Assembly: GCA_034189125.1 (NCBI GenBank)
Contig: JAXHVB010000006.1
Location: 1 to 64,000, forward strand
Direction of reading: 5' to 3'
Origin: UBA5862 sp002408105
Lineage (GTDB): Bacteria > Pseudomonadota > Gammaproteobacteria > Pseudomonadales > UBA5862
DNA length: 64,000 nucleotides
Positions 34,366 to 43,857 of this stretch are shown here, piece by piece; the stretch's first letter is position 1; each line of letters begins with the position of its first letter. The notes beneath the pieces were generated by a model. It was not told the origin of the DNA. It did not search any database and saw only the letters and a program-made list of their open reading frames with translations. A program made the translations under genes and the position numbers.

Positions 34366-35702
34366 GCGGGCGCAGCCTGGGTCGCTAGCTCCCCATGCAG
34401 GTCGTAGGCATCGGCGGTGGTTACACGCACCATGATTCTTTCGCCGGGCGCGAACTGGTGGCCAGGCGGCAGGTTGACGTACACCAGCCCATCAATTTCC
34501 GGAGCGTCACCGCGGCTGCGCCCGAGCGCCACCCCGTCTTCGATTCCATCCACGATCACCTGCTGCACCGTGCCTACCTTGCGTGCCAAGCGTGCGGTAC
34601 TGATTTCAGCCTGGTGGGCCATCAGCCGCTCGAAGCGGTCCTGCTTGGTCGCTTCATCGACAGGGTTCGGCAGGGCATTGGCGGCTGCCCCCTCCACCGG
34701 CGAGTATTGAAAGCACCCGACTCGGTCAATCTGTGCTTCCGAGAGAAAATCCAGCAGGTCTTGGAATTCGGCTTCGGTCTCTCCCGGGTAGCCGACGATG
34801 AACGTGCTGCGAAGGGTCAAATCTGGACAGATGTCACGCCAGGCTCGAATGCGGTCGAGGGTGTTTTCGGCCGCGGCGGGGCGGCGCATGCGTTTTAAGA
34901 CGCTGGGGCTGCCGTGTTGGAAGGGGATGTCGAGGTAGGGCAAGACATGGCCTGATTCCATCAACGGAATTACAGCATCAACGTGCGGGTATGGATACAC
35001 ATAGTGAAGCCGGACCCACACGCCCAACTCGCCCAGGGCCTGACAAAGCTCCAGCATGCGTGTTTTCAATGGCCTGCCGCGCCAGAAGCCGGTGCGGTAC
35101 TTAAGGTCCAGTCCGTACGCACTGGTGTCTTGGGAAATCACCAGGAGTTCTTGCACGCCGGCTTCGACCAGGCCTTCGGCTTCTTGTAGCACTTCTCCGA
35201 TGGGCCGACTCGCCAAGTCCCCCCGCAGCGACGGGATGATGCAGAAGCGGCACCGATGGTTACAGCCTTCGGAGATTTTCAGGTAGGCGTAGTGCCTTGG
35301 TGTCAGCTTGATTCCCTGGGGCGGAACCAGGTTTGTAAAGGGGTCGTGTGTAGTGTCGATCGGGAGGTGTTCATGAACCGACCCCACGACGGCTTCATAC
35401 GCCTGGGGGCCAGTTACAGCGAGCACCTGGGGGTGGACGCGTTCGATTTCACTGGGGTCCTGTCCCATGCAGCCGGTGACGATCACCCGGCCGTTTTCGG
35501 CCAATGCCTCCCCGATTGCCTCCAGAGACTCCTGCTTGGCGGCGTCGATGAACCCACAGGTGTTCACCACAACAACCCCGGCCTCGGAGTAGTTACCGAC
35601 CACCTCGTACCCATCGATGCGCAACTGGGTGAGGATGCGTTCCGAGTCCACCAGGGCTTTGGGGCAGCCGAGGCTGACGAATCCGACTTTGGGTGCAGTC
35701 AT
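34362..35702 (-). CDS. rimO: Ribosomal protein S12 methylthiotransferase
   Basis: RimO is a radical-SAM enzyme that methylthiolates Asp88/89 of ribosomal protein S12. The 446-residue product has the N-terminal MTTase domain (SLGCPKALVDSERI, a Cys in NTCGFIDAAKQESLEAI and a third in TGCMGQ), the radical-SAM motif CNHRCRFCIIPSLRG and a C-terminal TRAM domain. Both 4Fe-4S clusters should form. It is transcribed away from lon in the same direction, 66 bases after the lon stop. Confidence 0.95.
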   Translation of the reverse strand: MTAPKVGFVSLGCPKALVDSERILTQLRIDGYEVVGNYSEAGVVVVNTCGFIDAAKQESLEAIGEALAENGRVIVTGCMGQDPSEIERVHPQVLAVTGPQAYEAVVGSVHEHLPIDTTHDPFTNLVPPQGIKLTPRHYAYLKISEGCNHRCRFCIIPSLRGDLASRPIGEVLQEAEGLVEAGVQELLVISQDTSAYGLDLKYRTGFWRGRPLKTRMLELCQALGELGVWVRLHYVYPYPHVDAVIPLMESGHVLPYLDIPFQHGSPSVLKRMRRPAAAENTLDRIRAWRDICPDLTLRSTFIVGYPGETEAEFQDLLDFLSEAQIDRVGCFQYSPVEGAAANALPNPVDEATKQDRFERLMAHQAEISTARLARKVGTVQQVIVDGIEDGVALGRSRGDAPEIDGLVYVNLPPGHQFAPGERIMVRVTTADAYDLHGELATQAAPA

Positions 35703-35768
35703 GGTTCAGGCGGGAGTTCCGAGGGACCTGGACAAGGCGCGCAGTATACCCGAGTGCCCCCCTGCTTC

Positions 35769-38195
35769 TTAGGGTGAGGCGAAGACGATCTGGGCCACCT
35801 CTGGATAGCGGTTGACGAAGTGGGCCGTGAGCCCCTCGCGCAGGTGTTCTGGGAGTTCATCGAAGTCGCGTTTGTTGGCATCGGGCAGGATGACCTCGCC
35901 AATGCCGGCGCGGCGGGCAGCGATCACCTTCTCGCGAATGCCCCCAACAGGTAAAACCTGCCCGGTCAGGGTCAACTCTCCCGTCATTGCCAACGGGCGG
36001 TCGACCCGCGTGCTGCGTGCCAGTGACAGCAACGCGGTGGCCATGGTGATGCCTGCGCTGGGTCCGTCTTTTGGGGTCGCGCCCTCCGGCACGTGCAAAT
36101 GGATAAAGGCGTCCTCGAAATAGCGCGGGTCAAGGCTGAGTTGCGCGGCCTGAGCGTCCACGTAGCTGTACGCAATGGCTGCGGACTCCTGCATCACTTC
36201 GCCGAGCTTGCCGGTGAGCTTGAACCCGCGGCCGCGGGCATGCACGCGCGCGGCTTCCACCGGCAGGGTGGCCCCACCCATGGCGGTCCATGCGAGCCCA
36301 GTGATCACCCCCACCTCGCGTTGCGGCTTGTCTTTGCGAAACAGTGGAGCGCCGAGGTAGGTTTCGACATCCTTGATGCCGACACGCACCTGGGTGGTGG
36401 CACCTTCGAGGAGCTGAACCACCGCTTTGCGGACGATTCTGCCAAGCTGTTTTTCGAGATTGCGCACACCAGCTTCACGGGCGTATCCCTCGATGAGGTG
36501 TTTGAGCGCGGCATCGGTGATCTTGCACTGGCCGGATTTGAGCCCCGCGCGCTTGAGTTGTTTGGGCCACAGGTGGTGTTTGGCGATGGCGAGCTTCTCG
36601 TCAGTGATGTAGCCAGCCAAACGAATGCTTTCCATGCGGTCCAACAAGGGGCCCGGAATGGTGTCCAGTTGGTTCGCGGTACAGACAAACAGCACTTTCG
36701 AAAGGTCGAGCCGCAAATCGAGGTAGTGGTCCAGAAACTGGTGATTTTGTTCCGGATCGAGCACCTCCAGCAGCGCGGACGCAGGGTCGCCCTGATAGGA
36801 GGCACCGATTTTGTCGATTTCATCGAGCATGATCACCGGGTTCTCGACCTCCACCTCCTTGAGGGCCTGCACCAGCTTTCCGGGCATGGCCCCGATGTAG
36901 GTGCGCCTGTGGCCCTTGATTTCGGCCTCATCGCGCATCCCACCCAGGCTGAACCGATAGAACTTGCGCCCGAGGGCATCGGCAATCGACTGGCCGATCG
37001 AGGTCTTGCCCACCCCAGGCGGGCCGACCAGCAGCAGGATCGACCCGGCAATTTCGCCTTTGTAGGCTCCCACAGCGAGGAACTCGAGGATTCTGTCCTT
37101 GACGTCCTCTAAACCGTCGTGGTGCCGGTCGAGAACCTGACGCGCCTCATGCAGGTCGAAGCTGTCGTCGGTGTGCACCCCCCATGGCACCGAGGTCACC
37201 CAATCCAGGTAGTTGCGGGTCACGCCGTATTCCGGGGAGCCGGTCTCCAGCATGGCGAGCTTTTTCATTTCGTCTTCGATGCGCTGTTGCGCGTGGACGG
37301 GTACGTCGAGGCCCTTGAGCCGCTGTTCGAAGCCCTCGATGTCGGCAGTGCGGTCGTCCTTGGCGAGGCCAAGCTCCTGCTGAATCACCTTGAGTTGTTC
37401 ACGCAGAAAAAATTCCCGCTGGTGCTCACCGACCTTGCGGTTGACCTCCTCGCGGATTTCACCCTGCAATCGCGCCACCTGCAGTTCTTTGTGCAGCAGG
37501 GTCAGTACCCGTTCCATGCGGCGCAACAGGTGGACGGTTTCGAGCACCTCCTGGAGATCGCCGGCCTCAGCGGTGGTGATCGCTGCCGCGAAGTCGGTCA
37601 GTGGCGACGGTTGGTTGGGGCTAAACCGCTTGAGGTAGTGCTTGAGCTCTTCTCCATACAGGGGGTTGAGGGGCAACAGCTCCTTGATGGCGTCAATGAT
37701 TGCCATCGCGTAGGCGCGAATTTCGTCGGTCGCCTCATCGTCAGTGTCCTGGGGGTATTCAACCTGCACCAAGTAGGGTGGCTCTTTGCTGATCCAACGC
37801 TTGATGCGAAAGCGGCGCAGTCCCTGGGCGATGAACTGCAGGTGTTCGTCGTCCTTCTGCAGGTGGTGGATGCGCACCGCGCAGCCGAACTCGGGCAGCG
37901 TGGTGGTCGGGTCACTGGCACCTGGTTGAAAGTCCGGGTCCCAGATGAGCCCGCACACGTGGTGCTCGGTCTTGGCCAGGCGGCGAAAGGTGCGGGCCCA
38001 TGGGGTTTCATCGACGATCACTGGTTGGACCTGGGCCGGCAGGAAGGGGCGGTTGCCGACCTGGATCAGGTAGATCTTGTCGGGCAGGGCCTGGTCGGGC
38101 AGTGCCAGCGCGTTGGGCTGGGGCTCGGTGGCATCCGACCCATTCTGTTCGGAGATCACTTCGTTCGGTTGTTCGAACTCGTCTGCTTCGGTCAT
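35769..38195 (-). CDS. lon: ATP-dependent Lon protease
   Basis: Lon is the soluble homohexameric AAA+ protease that degrades misfolded and regulatory proteins. The 808-residue chain has an N-terminal substrate domain (about 40-240), Walker A GPPGVGKT, Walker B VIMLDEIDKIG, and the catalytic dyad Ser713 (KDGPSAGITM) and Lys756 (GGIREKVIAARRAG). The Ser-Lys spacing of 43 is the same as in E. coli. The N-terminus is acidic and slightly extended. A sigma-32-type promoter lies about 80-115 bases upstream, at the end of recD. Confidence 0.97.
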   Translation of the reverse strand: MTEADEFEQPNEVISEQNGSDATEPQPNALALPDQALPDKIYLIQVGNRPFLPAQVQPVIVDETPWARTFRRLAKTEHHVCGLIWDPDFQPGASDPTTTLPEFGCAVRIHHLQKDDEHLQFIAQGLRRFRIKRWISKEPPYLVQVEYPQDTDDEATDEIRAYAMAIIDAIKELLPLNPLYGEELKHYLKRFSPNQPSPLTDFAAAITTAEAGDLQEVLETVHLLRRMERVLTLLHKELQVARLQGEIREEVNRKVGEHQREFFLREQLKVIQQELGLAKDDRTADIEGFEQRLKGLDVPVHAQQRIEDEMKKLAMLETGSPEYGVTRNYLDWVTSVPWGVHTDDSFDLHEARQVLDRHHDGLEDVKDRILEFLAVGAYKGEIAGSILLLVGPPGVGKTSIGQSIADALGRKFYRFSLGGMRDEAEIKGHRRTYIGAMPGKLVQALKEVEVENPVIMLDEIDKIGASYQGDPASALLEVLDPEQNHQFLDHYLDLRLDLSKVLFVCTANQLDTIPGPLLDRMESIRLAGYITDEKLAIAKHHLWPKQLKRAGLKSGQCKITDAALKHLIEGYAREAGVRNLEKQLGRIVRKAVVQLLEGATTQVRVGIKDVETYLGAPLFRKDKPQREVGVITGLAWTAMGGATLPVEAARVHARGRGFKLTGKLGEVMQESAAIAYSYVDAQAAQLSLDPRYFEDAFIHLHVPEGATPKDGPSAGITMATALLSLARSTRVDRPLAMTGELTLTGQVLPVGGIREKVIAARRAGIGEVILPDANKRDFDELPEHLREGLTAHFVNRYPEVAQIVFASP

Positions 38196-38281
38196 CAGTT
38201 CTGCCTTGTTGGTTCGACATCGGCGTGCCCAGGCGTCGCCGGAATCGGGTCGGAACGGCGGGTACAGGGCTTCGACTCAGG

Positions 38282-38310
38282 ATCATGGGGGTCAGGCGGC
38301 CTGGTTCAAT
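38282..38310 (-). promoter_or_regulatory. Heat-shock (sigma-32) promoter for lon
   Basis: On the minus strand ATTGAAC (38304-38310) is followed, after 13 bases, by CCCCATGAT (38282-38290). This fits the sigma-32 pattern CTTGAAA, 11-16 bases, CCCCATnT. Predicted initiation is about 80 bases before the lon ATG. The -35 element overlaps the recD stop codon. E. coli lon is a known sigma-32 gene. Confidence 0.7.
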
Positions 38311-40198
38311 CCCTGCTGCTGGTTTCTTGTTGTGCCAGCTGTTGTAGCGCCCGCGCAAGGCCGGACGCCCGGCGGGTGGGCCGCTCCGCGGCGGTGGTTG
38401 CGATCAGATCGGCATCGCCAGTGATCCACAGGGCGCGTCGGGCCCGGGTCACCCCGGTGTAGAGCAGCTCACGGGTGAGCACCGGTGAGGGCTGGGGCGG
38501 TAACAGCATGACCACGTTCTGGTATTCCGAGCCTTGGCTCTTGTGGACGGTGATTGCGTAGGCGGCTTCATGGGCCGGGAGCCGATGGGGCGCGAAGTCC
38601 CGCAGGCTGCCATCGTTGCTGTCCCGAACGTAGGCCCGCAGGGCCCCGTCCGGCCCGGTGAGCACCACACCGGTGTCGCCGTTGTGCAGGCCCAGGGTGC
38701 GGCTGTTGGCGCGCACGATGAATGGCCACCCAGAATACCCACCTGAACGGTCCGGCCCAGCACCGAGGCGCTGTTCGATTTCCCGGTTCACTGCCAGGGT
38801 TCCCCATGGGCCTTCGCGCAACGCGCAGAGAACTTGAAACCCGTGCAGTGCATCCAGCGCCGCGCGGGGGTCAGCAAGGCTGGCGAGCTGTCGGGCACGT
38901 GCCACCATTTCGTCGAACACTGCTGCGTGGGCAACGGGCGATGAGGCACGGAAGAAGTGCAGCTCAGCTGCGGGGTCGTCGACACGGGTTGCGCGCTGCA
39001 GGAGCCCGCGCACCTGGGCCGCGTCACCCCCACGCACCGCGCTGGCGAAAGCACCGATCGTGGGGGCGCTCGGGTTGGCAGCACGAGCGAACCTGCGGCT
39101 GTGGACCAGGGTGACCACCTGATCTGCGAGCGTGCCCACAGGGTCTCCGGTCTCGGGCAGCGACTGCCCCGCAGCGCTGCCGAGGCGTGCCGCGCCGGCA
39201 GCGCTGAAACCATGCCCCTCCTTACAGACCTCGGCAAGCGCGGCGCCCGCTTCGACCGAGGCCAGCTGATCTGGGTCGCCGAGCAACAGCAGACGGGCGT
39301 TGCGCGGCAGGGCGTCCAGGGTTCGTGTCAGCAATGGCAGGTCGATCATCGAGGCTTCGTCGATGACCAGCACATCCACGGACAATGGATTGCTGGCCTG
39401 GTGCCTGGGGCGGGTGGGATCGCCTCGCAAGCCGATCAAACGGTGCAAGGTGGTGGCGTTGGGCACCAGCACCTGGGTCGCCTGCTGCAGCTCCCGGGGC
39501 AAGTTGGCGATGCCTGCGCCAATTGATGCGGCAAGGCGGGCAGCGGCCTTGCCGGTTGGGGCCGCCAGGGCCAACCGCAGCCGCTTGTGGTTGTTGCGGG
39601 CCGCTTGTGCCCCGAGCAGTGCAACCACTTGGGTGACCACATGGGTCTTGCCGGTGCCGGGACCGCCAGCGATCACCGCCAGCGGCTGCAGCACTGCATT
39701 GGCGGTCGCGACCCGCTGCCAGTCGAGTTCGTCCCCTGGCGGCCCGAAGAGGCGCTCAAGCATGGTCCGCAGCCAATCGAGGTCAACCGGCTCGGTCGCC
39801 GTTATTCGGCGTTCGAGGAGGCCCTGCGCCAGGCGCTGCTCCATGGCCCAGTACCGCTGTAGGTACAGGTGTCCGGCGTGCAGCACCAGGGGAGCGGACG
39901 CGTTGCCTTGACCGCTGTGCACCATGGGCCAGGCACACAGCGCCTGCGCCCAGGCATCAGCAGATGGAAACTTCACTTGCCGCTCACCGAACTCGAAAGC
40001 TGTGCCGGCATGTTCCGCCAACTCGACACAGAGGTGGCCCTGGCCGAGCTGCCGACTGACCAGGGCCGCCGATGCCCACAGCAGTGGGTCCTGTACACCA
40101 CCCAGGCGCACGAGCAGGTCGGCGAACTGTGAGTCGAGTGGGCGGCCCGAGGGCCGGTCTGCATCGGTGGTGGTGGGCGTTGGGTCCAGCGGGTCCAT
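38306..40198 (-). CDS. recD: RecBCD exonuclease V alpha subunit
   Basis: RecD is the 5'-3' helicase of RecBCD. The 630-residue product has Walker A GGPGTGKT (residues 178-185), LALAAPTGKAAARLAASI, the Walker B segment VLVIDEASMIDLPLL, LLLLGDPDQLASVEAGAALAE and the C-terminal helicase motifs AITVHKSQGSEYQNVVMLLP and LLYTGVTRAR. The ATG overlaps the recB stop as TGATG. It is the last gene of recC-recB-recD, and lon follows 110 bases later with its own promoter. Confidence 0.95.
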   Translation of the reverse strand: MDPLDPTPTTTDADRPSGRPLDSQFADLLVRLGGVQDPLLWASAALVSRQLGQGHLCVELAEHAGTAFEFGERQVKFPSADAWAQALCAWPMVHSGQGNASAPLVLHAGHLYLQRYWAMEQRLAQGLLERRITATEPVDLDWLRTMLERLFGPPGDELDWQRVATANAVLQPLAVIAGGPGTGKTHVVTQVVALLGAQAARNNHKRLRLALAAPTGKAAARLAASIGAGIANLPRELQQATQVLVPNATTLHRLIGLRGDPTRPRHQASNPLSVDVLVIDEASMIDLPLLTRTLDALPRNARLLLLGDPDQLASVEAGAALAEVCKEGHGFSAAGAARLGSAAGQSLPETGDPVGTLADQVVTLVHSRRFARAANPSAPTIGAFASAVRGGDAAQVRGLLQRATRVDDPAAELHFFRASSPVAHAAVFDEMVARARQLASLADPRAALDALHGFQVLCALREGPWGTLAVNREIEQRLGAGPDRSGGYSGWPFIVRANSRTLGLHNGDTGVVLTGPDGALRAYVRDSNDGSLRDFAPHRLPAHEAAYAITVHKSQGSEYQNVVMLLPPQPSPVLTRELLYTGVTRARRALWITGDADLIATTAAERPTRRASGLARALQQLAQQETSSRD

Positions 40199-43100
40199 CA
40201 GGCCGGGTCACCAAGCAGGTGCGCGTCAAAGTTTTGGAGCCATTCCGCGCTCGGTCGGGCAAAGTACACGCCGGTGTGGTTGCTGTCGGGCTGCATGCCA
40301 CGCAGGTAGAGGTAAAACACGCCGCCAAAGTGCTGCTCATAGGTGTAACCCGACAGGCGTGCCTGCAAGTGGCGGTGCAGCGCGAGTGTATAGAGCAGGT
40401 ACTGCAGGTCATACCGGTGGGCCAGCACCGAGGCACGCAGGCATTCGGGTCGGTAGTCCTCGAACCGGTCACCCAAGTGATTCGACTTGTAGTCGGCAAG
40501 GTAGTAGCGGCCTTGGTGCTCGAACACCAGGTCGATGTAGCCTTTGAGCGTGCCACGTTCGAGGCCCCGCTTAAGTCGCGGCCGGTGCGTCGACGGTCGG
40601 TCGTCGTCGTCGATGGCATCGATCCAGGCGTCGATCCGGCTGGGCTCGAACCCGTGAACCGGCAGGTAGAATTCCATTTCGCGCACGCACTGGTGCCTGC
40701 CAATGGAGGACAGGCGAACACCGGTGTCGTTCAGCGGTGTTTGCAAGACCGTGTCGAGTTGGTCACAGAGCACATCGGTCCAGGCTGGATCAAAACCGAA
40801 CTGCTCGAGCGTGCGCTCGACCCACTGCACATCCATCCGTGCGCCACCGAACTCGATGTGTTCAAGCAGGTGGTGCAAACAGTTGCCAGCCTGGGCACCG
40901 GCGGGAAAGTCAAAGAAGCTCCGATACTGCGGTGCTGTGGGTGGCTTGGTCATGGGCCCGATCAGGTCATCGTGCTCGGGCCGCTCAAGCAGGCCACCAC
41001 CCATGTCGGCAACCAGTGCGCTGTAGCTGCTGAGCCGCCAGTTTGCGCGGGTTGGAGGGATGGGTGGTGGCGGGGTTGCCTGGCCACGCAGCACTGCAGG
41101 TTCCGACCCAATCATGCCCGCCGGTGCAGTGATCGGCGGTGCAAAAGGACGGATTTCAAGGTCAACCCGGTGCTCGTCTCGCCACCGCGTCCAGGGCGCG
41201 ATCAGGGACTCTTCGGTTTCCATGGTGTCGAGTGAGGTGGGCGGAAAATCGTCGGCGCGCTTGCCACTCAACAGGTACGCCAAGGGGGTATGTTGGATGT
41301 CTCGGATCGAGCCCCAGCCCAGAATGCACCCATGTGAGGCCCGAGTCAGGGCGACATACAGGAGCCGCACGCGTTCTGCGAACTGCTCCTTGGCTGCCAA
41401 TTTTTCACGGGCCGTGTAGGCTTCGGTACCAAAGTCCACCTGCAGTTGGTCTGCCGCAGTCGGGTCGTGGAACAGCACGGGTGGCACCCCGCCTTTTCCA
41501 TTGACCTTGTGCGGACCTTTGGTCAGGGCGACGAACGGCAGCACCACGACTGGAAATTCCAAGCCCTTGGACGCGTGCACTGTGACGATTTGCACCATTG
41601 TCTGGTCGCCTTCCAAGCGCAACTCAGAGGCACCGTCACCACGTGGTGGGTGCTCAATTTGTTGGCGCAGCCAGCGCAGCTGTCGCTCCATGCCGGGGTG
41701 TTCGTCTGCTGCCTGTTGCAGCAGCTCCGCCAGGTGCAGCAAGTTGGTGGCGCGGCGGGGTGCCCCCTGTGACTGCGGGCCTGGTGCGAAGATCCTGGCC
41801 ACCACCGCTTCAACGCGCAGCAACTGGTGCAACATCACCAGGGGGCCGCGCGATTCCCACAGGTCGCGGTACGCCATGAAGCGTTCGATCCGGTGCTCCC
41901 ACTGTGGGCCACTGGCGAGTTCGGCGTAGACCCCAGCGGCATCCAGGCCCAGCAACTGGGTGGCCACACAGGCCCGCATGCGCGATTCGCTTTCGGGCGC
42001 CTCGACAGCGCGCAAAACCGCTTCGAGCTCAAGTGCTTGTGGGGTCGAGAAGACGCTCTGCTGTCCGCGGTGGGCGCTGGGTACCCCGAGCCCTGCGAGG
42101 GCCTGCTGCATGCTGTGGGCCTCATCGTGGCTGGACACCAGAACAGCGATGTCACTGGCCCGCAGCGGGGCCTTTGCCTTGTGGCTGCTCTGGAGCCAAG
42201 CCTGGCCCTCGACCGCCAGATTCAGCAGGCGCGAGACCTCTACGGCGCAGCGCTCTGCCAGCATCGCCTGGGCTTTTTCCTTAGACAGGGGCTTGCCTTC
42301 GGGCTTGAGGGGCAGCACCTGCAAGGCGGCGGCGGTCTCGCCGTTGACCTTCAGGGCATGGGCGCCAGGCTCGACTGCCGCTTCGACCTTGGGCAGGCGA
42401 ATGTCCTCATCGTACACAAAGGGCGCGGGGTGCTGGCGAAACAGCTGGTCGACAGCCGTCACCAGTTCGTCGCTTGCACGCCAGTTGGTGTGCAGCGTGA
42501 ACCGGTCCACTGACTCCCGAGTCGCCTGCCTGGCCTGCAGATAAGTGAACACATCGGCACCACGAAAGGCGTAAATGGCCTGCTTGGGGTCACCGATCAA
42601 CAGCAAGGCGGTGTTGGGTTCAGCGTAGACCCGATCGAAGATGCGGTACTGCAGTGGATCCGTGTCTTGAAACTCATCGACCAAGGCAATCGGGTGGCGG
42701 TTCGCGAGCGTGCGAGCGAGCTGATCCCCTGCTGGACCCTGAAGGCCGGCATCGACGCCCAGAAGCAGGTCTTCGAAGCCGAAGGTGGCTGCGGCGCGAT
42801 TGTGTGCCCGGATCGAGGTGTGCAGCGATTGGACTGCTGCGTGGCGCAATTGCCAAGCCCAGATTCGGTCGAGTGATTCGACCGCATCAAACAAGGCACT
42901 GCAGGACTCCATGAAGTCGAGGTGGGGTGGGTTCCAGCCCGCTTTCTTTGCCTTTGCTGAACGACAAGAGGCCATGTGCACCGTGGAGACCAGTTCAAGT
43001 CGGTGCGGTGTTGGCAGGGTCGGTGAGGCGAACCACAGGTCCCAGGTGCGCCAGTCTTGTTCCAGCTCATCCGGATGATACTCCCGCTTGTTTGCGGATT

Positions 43101-43857
43101 TCTTGAGGTAGCCCGCGGCGACGGCATTGCCGATGAGTTCGGTCAGTTGGGGCCGCGCCGTCGGCCAGGCGTCCTTCAGGGTGATCAGTAGCCGCTCGAC
43201 CTCCGCCGTCAGGGCATTGATGATCGCGGGTTCTGGCGCCGGGCCGATGTCCAACGTGGGGTTGTTCAGCACCCCTTCGAGCTCGTCCAATAGTTGATGC
43301 GGATGGTTCCAGTGCTGGCGGGCCCAGCCAATGTAGGACACGGGTTTTGCGTGAAAATGGCGCCGCCAAAAGTCCTCGATGCCGCGCTCGCGCATGGGCC
43401 GGGAATCGGTGATCAGCTCGTGTTTCAATGGCTGACCGCTGTCCAGTGCCAGGTCCCGCAGCACACGGTGGCAGTAGCCGTGGATTGTGAAAATGGGTGC
43501 CTGATCAATGCGGCTGAGGCAGTTGCGCAGTCGCGCTGCAGTTGCTTGGGGGTCAGGGGTCTGCTGAACCAATGCGCTCAGTAACGGGTCTTCAAGGTCG
43601 GTACTTTCGGCGTCGAAGGCCAGTGCCGCGGCCTTGACGCGCGCGTGAATGCGCTCGCGCAGTTCCGCTGTGGCCGCTTCCGTAAAGGTCACCACCAGGA
43701 CTTCTGTGATGTCCAGGGGGCGCTGCTTCAGGGGGCTCGGCTCCACGAGTGCGCGCAGGTGTAAGCCGGCGATGGTAAAGGTCTTGCCGGTGCCGGCGCT
43801 CGCTTCGATCAGACGGCGACCCTGGAGGGGCAGTTGGGTGAGATCCAGCGGCTTCAC
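40198..43857 (-). CDS. recB: RecBCD exonuclease V beta subunit
   Basis: The 1219-residue UvrD-type 3'-5' helicase and nuclease starts with IEASAGTGKTFTIAGLHLRAL (Walker A at 20-26). It contains ALVDEFQDTDPLQ, LLIGDPKQAIYAFRGADV and VTVHASKGLEFPVVVLP. The C-terminal nuclease domain keeps DLVFEH and DYKSNHLG with Asp1122 and Lys1124, so degradation and Chi-dependent RecA loading should be intact. The GTG start overlaps the recC stop as GTGA. Length is close to E. coli RecB (1180). Confidence 0.96.
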   Translation of the reverse strand: MKPLDLTQLPLQGRRLIEASAGTGKTFTIAGLHLRALVEPSPLKQRPLDITEVLVVTFTEAATAELRERIHARVKAAALAFDAESTDLEDPLLSALVQQTPDPQATAARLRNCLSRIDQAPIFTIHGYCHRVLRDLALDSGQPLKHELITDSRPMRERGIEDFWRRHFHAKPVSYIGWARQHWNHPHQLLDELEGVLNNPTLDIGPAPEPAIINALTAEVERLLITLKDAWPTARPQLTELIGNAVAAGYLKKSANKREYHPDELEQDWRTWDLWFASPTLPTPHRLELVSTVHMASCRSAKAKKAGWNPPHLDFMESCSALFDAVESLDRIWAWQLRHAAVQSLHTSIRAHNRAAATFGFEDLLLGVDAGLQGPAGDQLARTLANRHPIALVDEFQDTDPLQYRIFDRVYAEPNTALLLIGDPKQAIYAFRGADVFTYLQARQATRESVDRFTLHTNWRASDELVTAVDQLFRQHPAPFVYDEDIRLPKVEAAVEPGAHALKVNGETAAALQVLPLKPEGKPLSKEKAQAMLAERCAVEVSRLLNLAVEGQAWLQSSHKAKAPLRASDIAVLVSSHDEAHSMQQALAGLGVPSAHRGQQSVFSTPQALELEAVLRAVEAPESESRMRACVATQLLGLDAAGVYAELASGPQWEHRIERFMAYRDLWESRGPLVMLHQLLRVEAVVARIFAPGPQSQGAPRRATNLLHLAELLQQAADEHPGMERQLRWLRQQIEHPPRGDGASELRLEGDQTMVQIVTVHASKGLEFPVVVLPFVALTKGPHKVNGKGGVPPVLFHDPTAADQLQVDFGTEAYTAREKLAAKEQFAERVRLLYVALTRASHGCILGWGSIRDIQHTPLAYLLSGKRADDFPPTSLDTMETEESLIAPWTRWRDEHRVDLEIRPFAPPITAPAGMIGSEPAVLRGQATPPPPIPPTRANWRLSSYSALVADMGGGLLERPEHDDLIGPMTKPPTAPQYRSFFDFPAGAQAGNCLHHLLEHIEFGGARMDVQWVERTLEQFGFDPAWTDVLCDQLDTVLQTPLNDTGVRLSSIGRHQCVREMEFYLPVHGFEPSRIDAWIDAIDDDDRPSTHRPRLKRGLERGTLKGYIDLVFEHQGRYYLADYKSNHLGDRFEDYRPECLRASVLAHRYDLQYLLYTLALHRHLQARLSGYTYEQHFGGVFYLYLRGMQPDSNHTGVYFARPSAEWLQNFDAHLLGDPA

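Noticed and set aside
36093..38462. Two long plus-strand frames opposite lon
   Set aside because: Both are antisense to lon; the second also runs over the lon promoter into recD. Neither shows a domain or a ribosome site.
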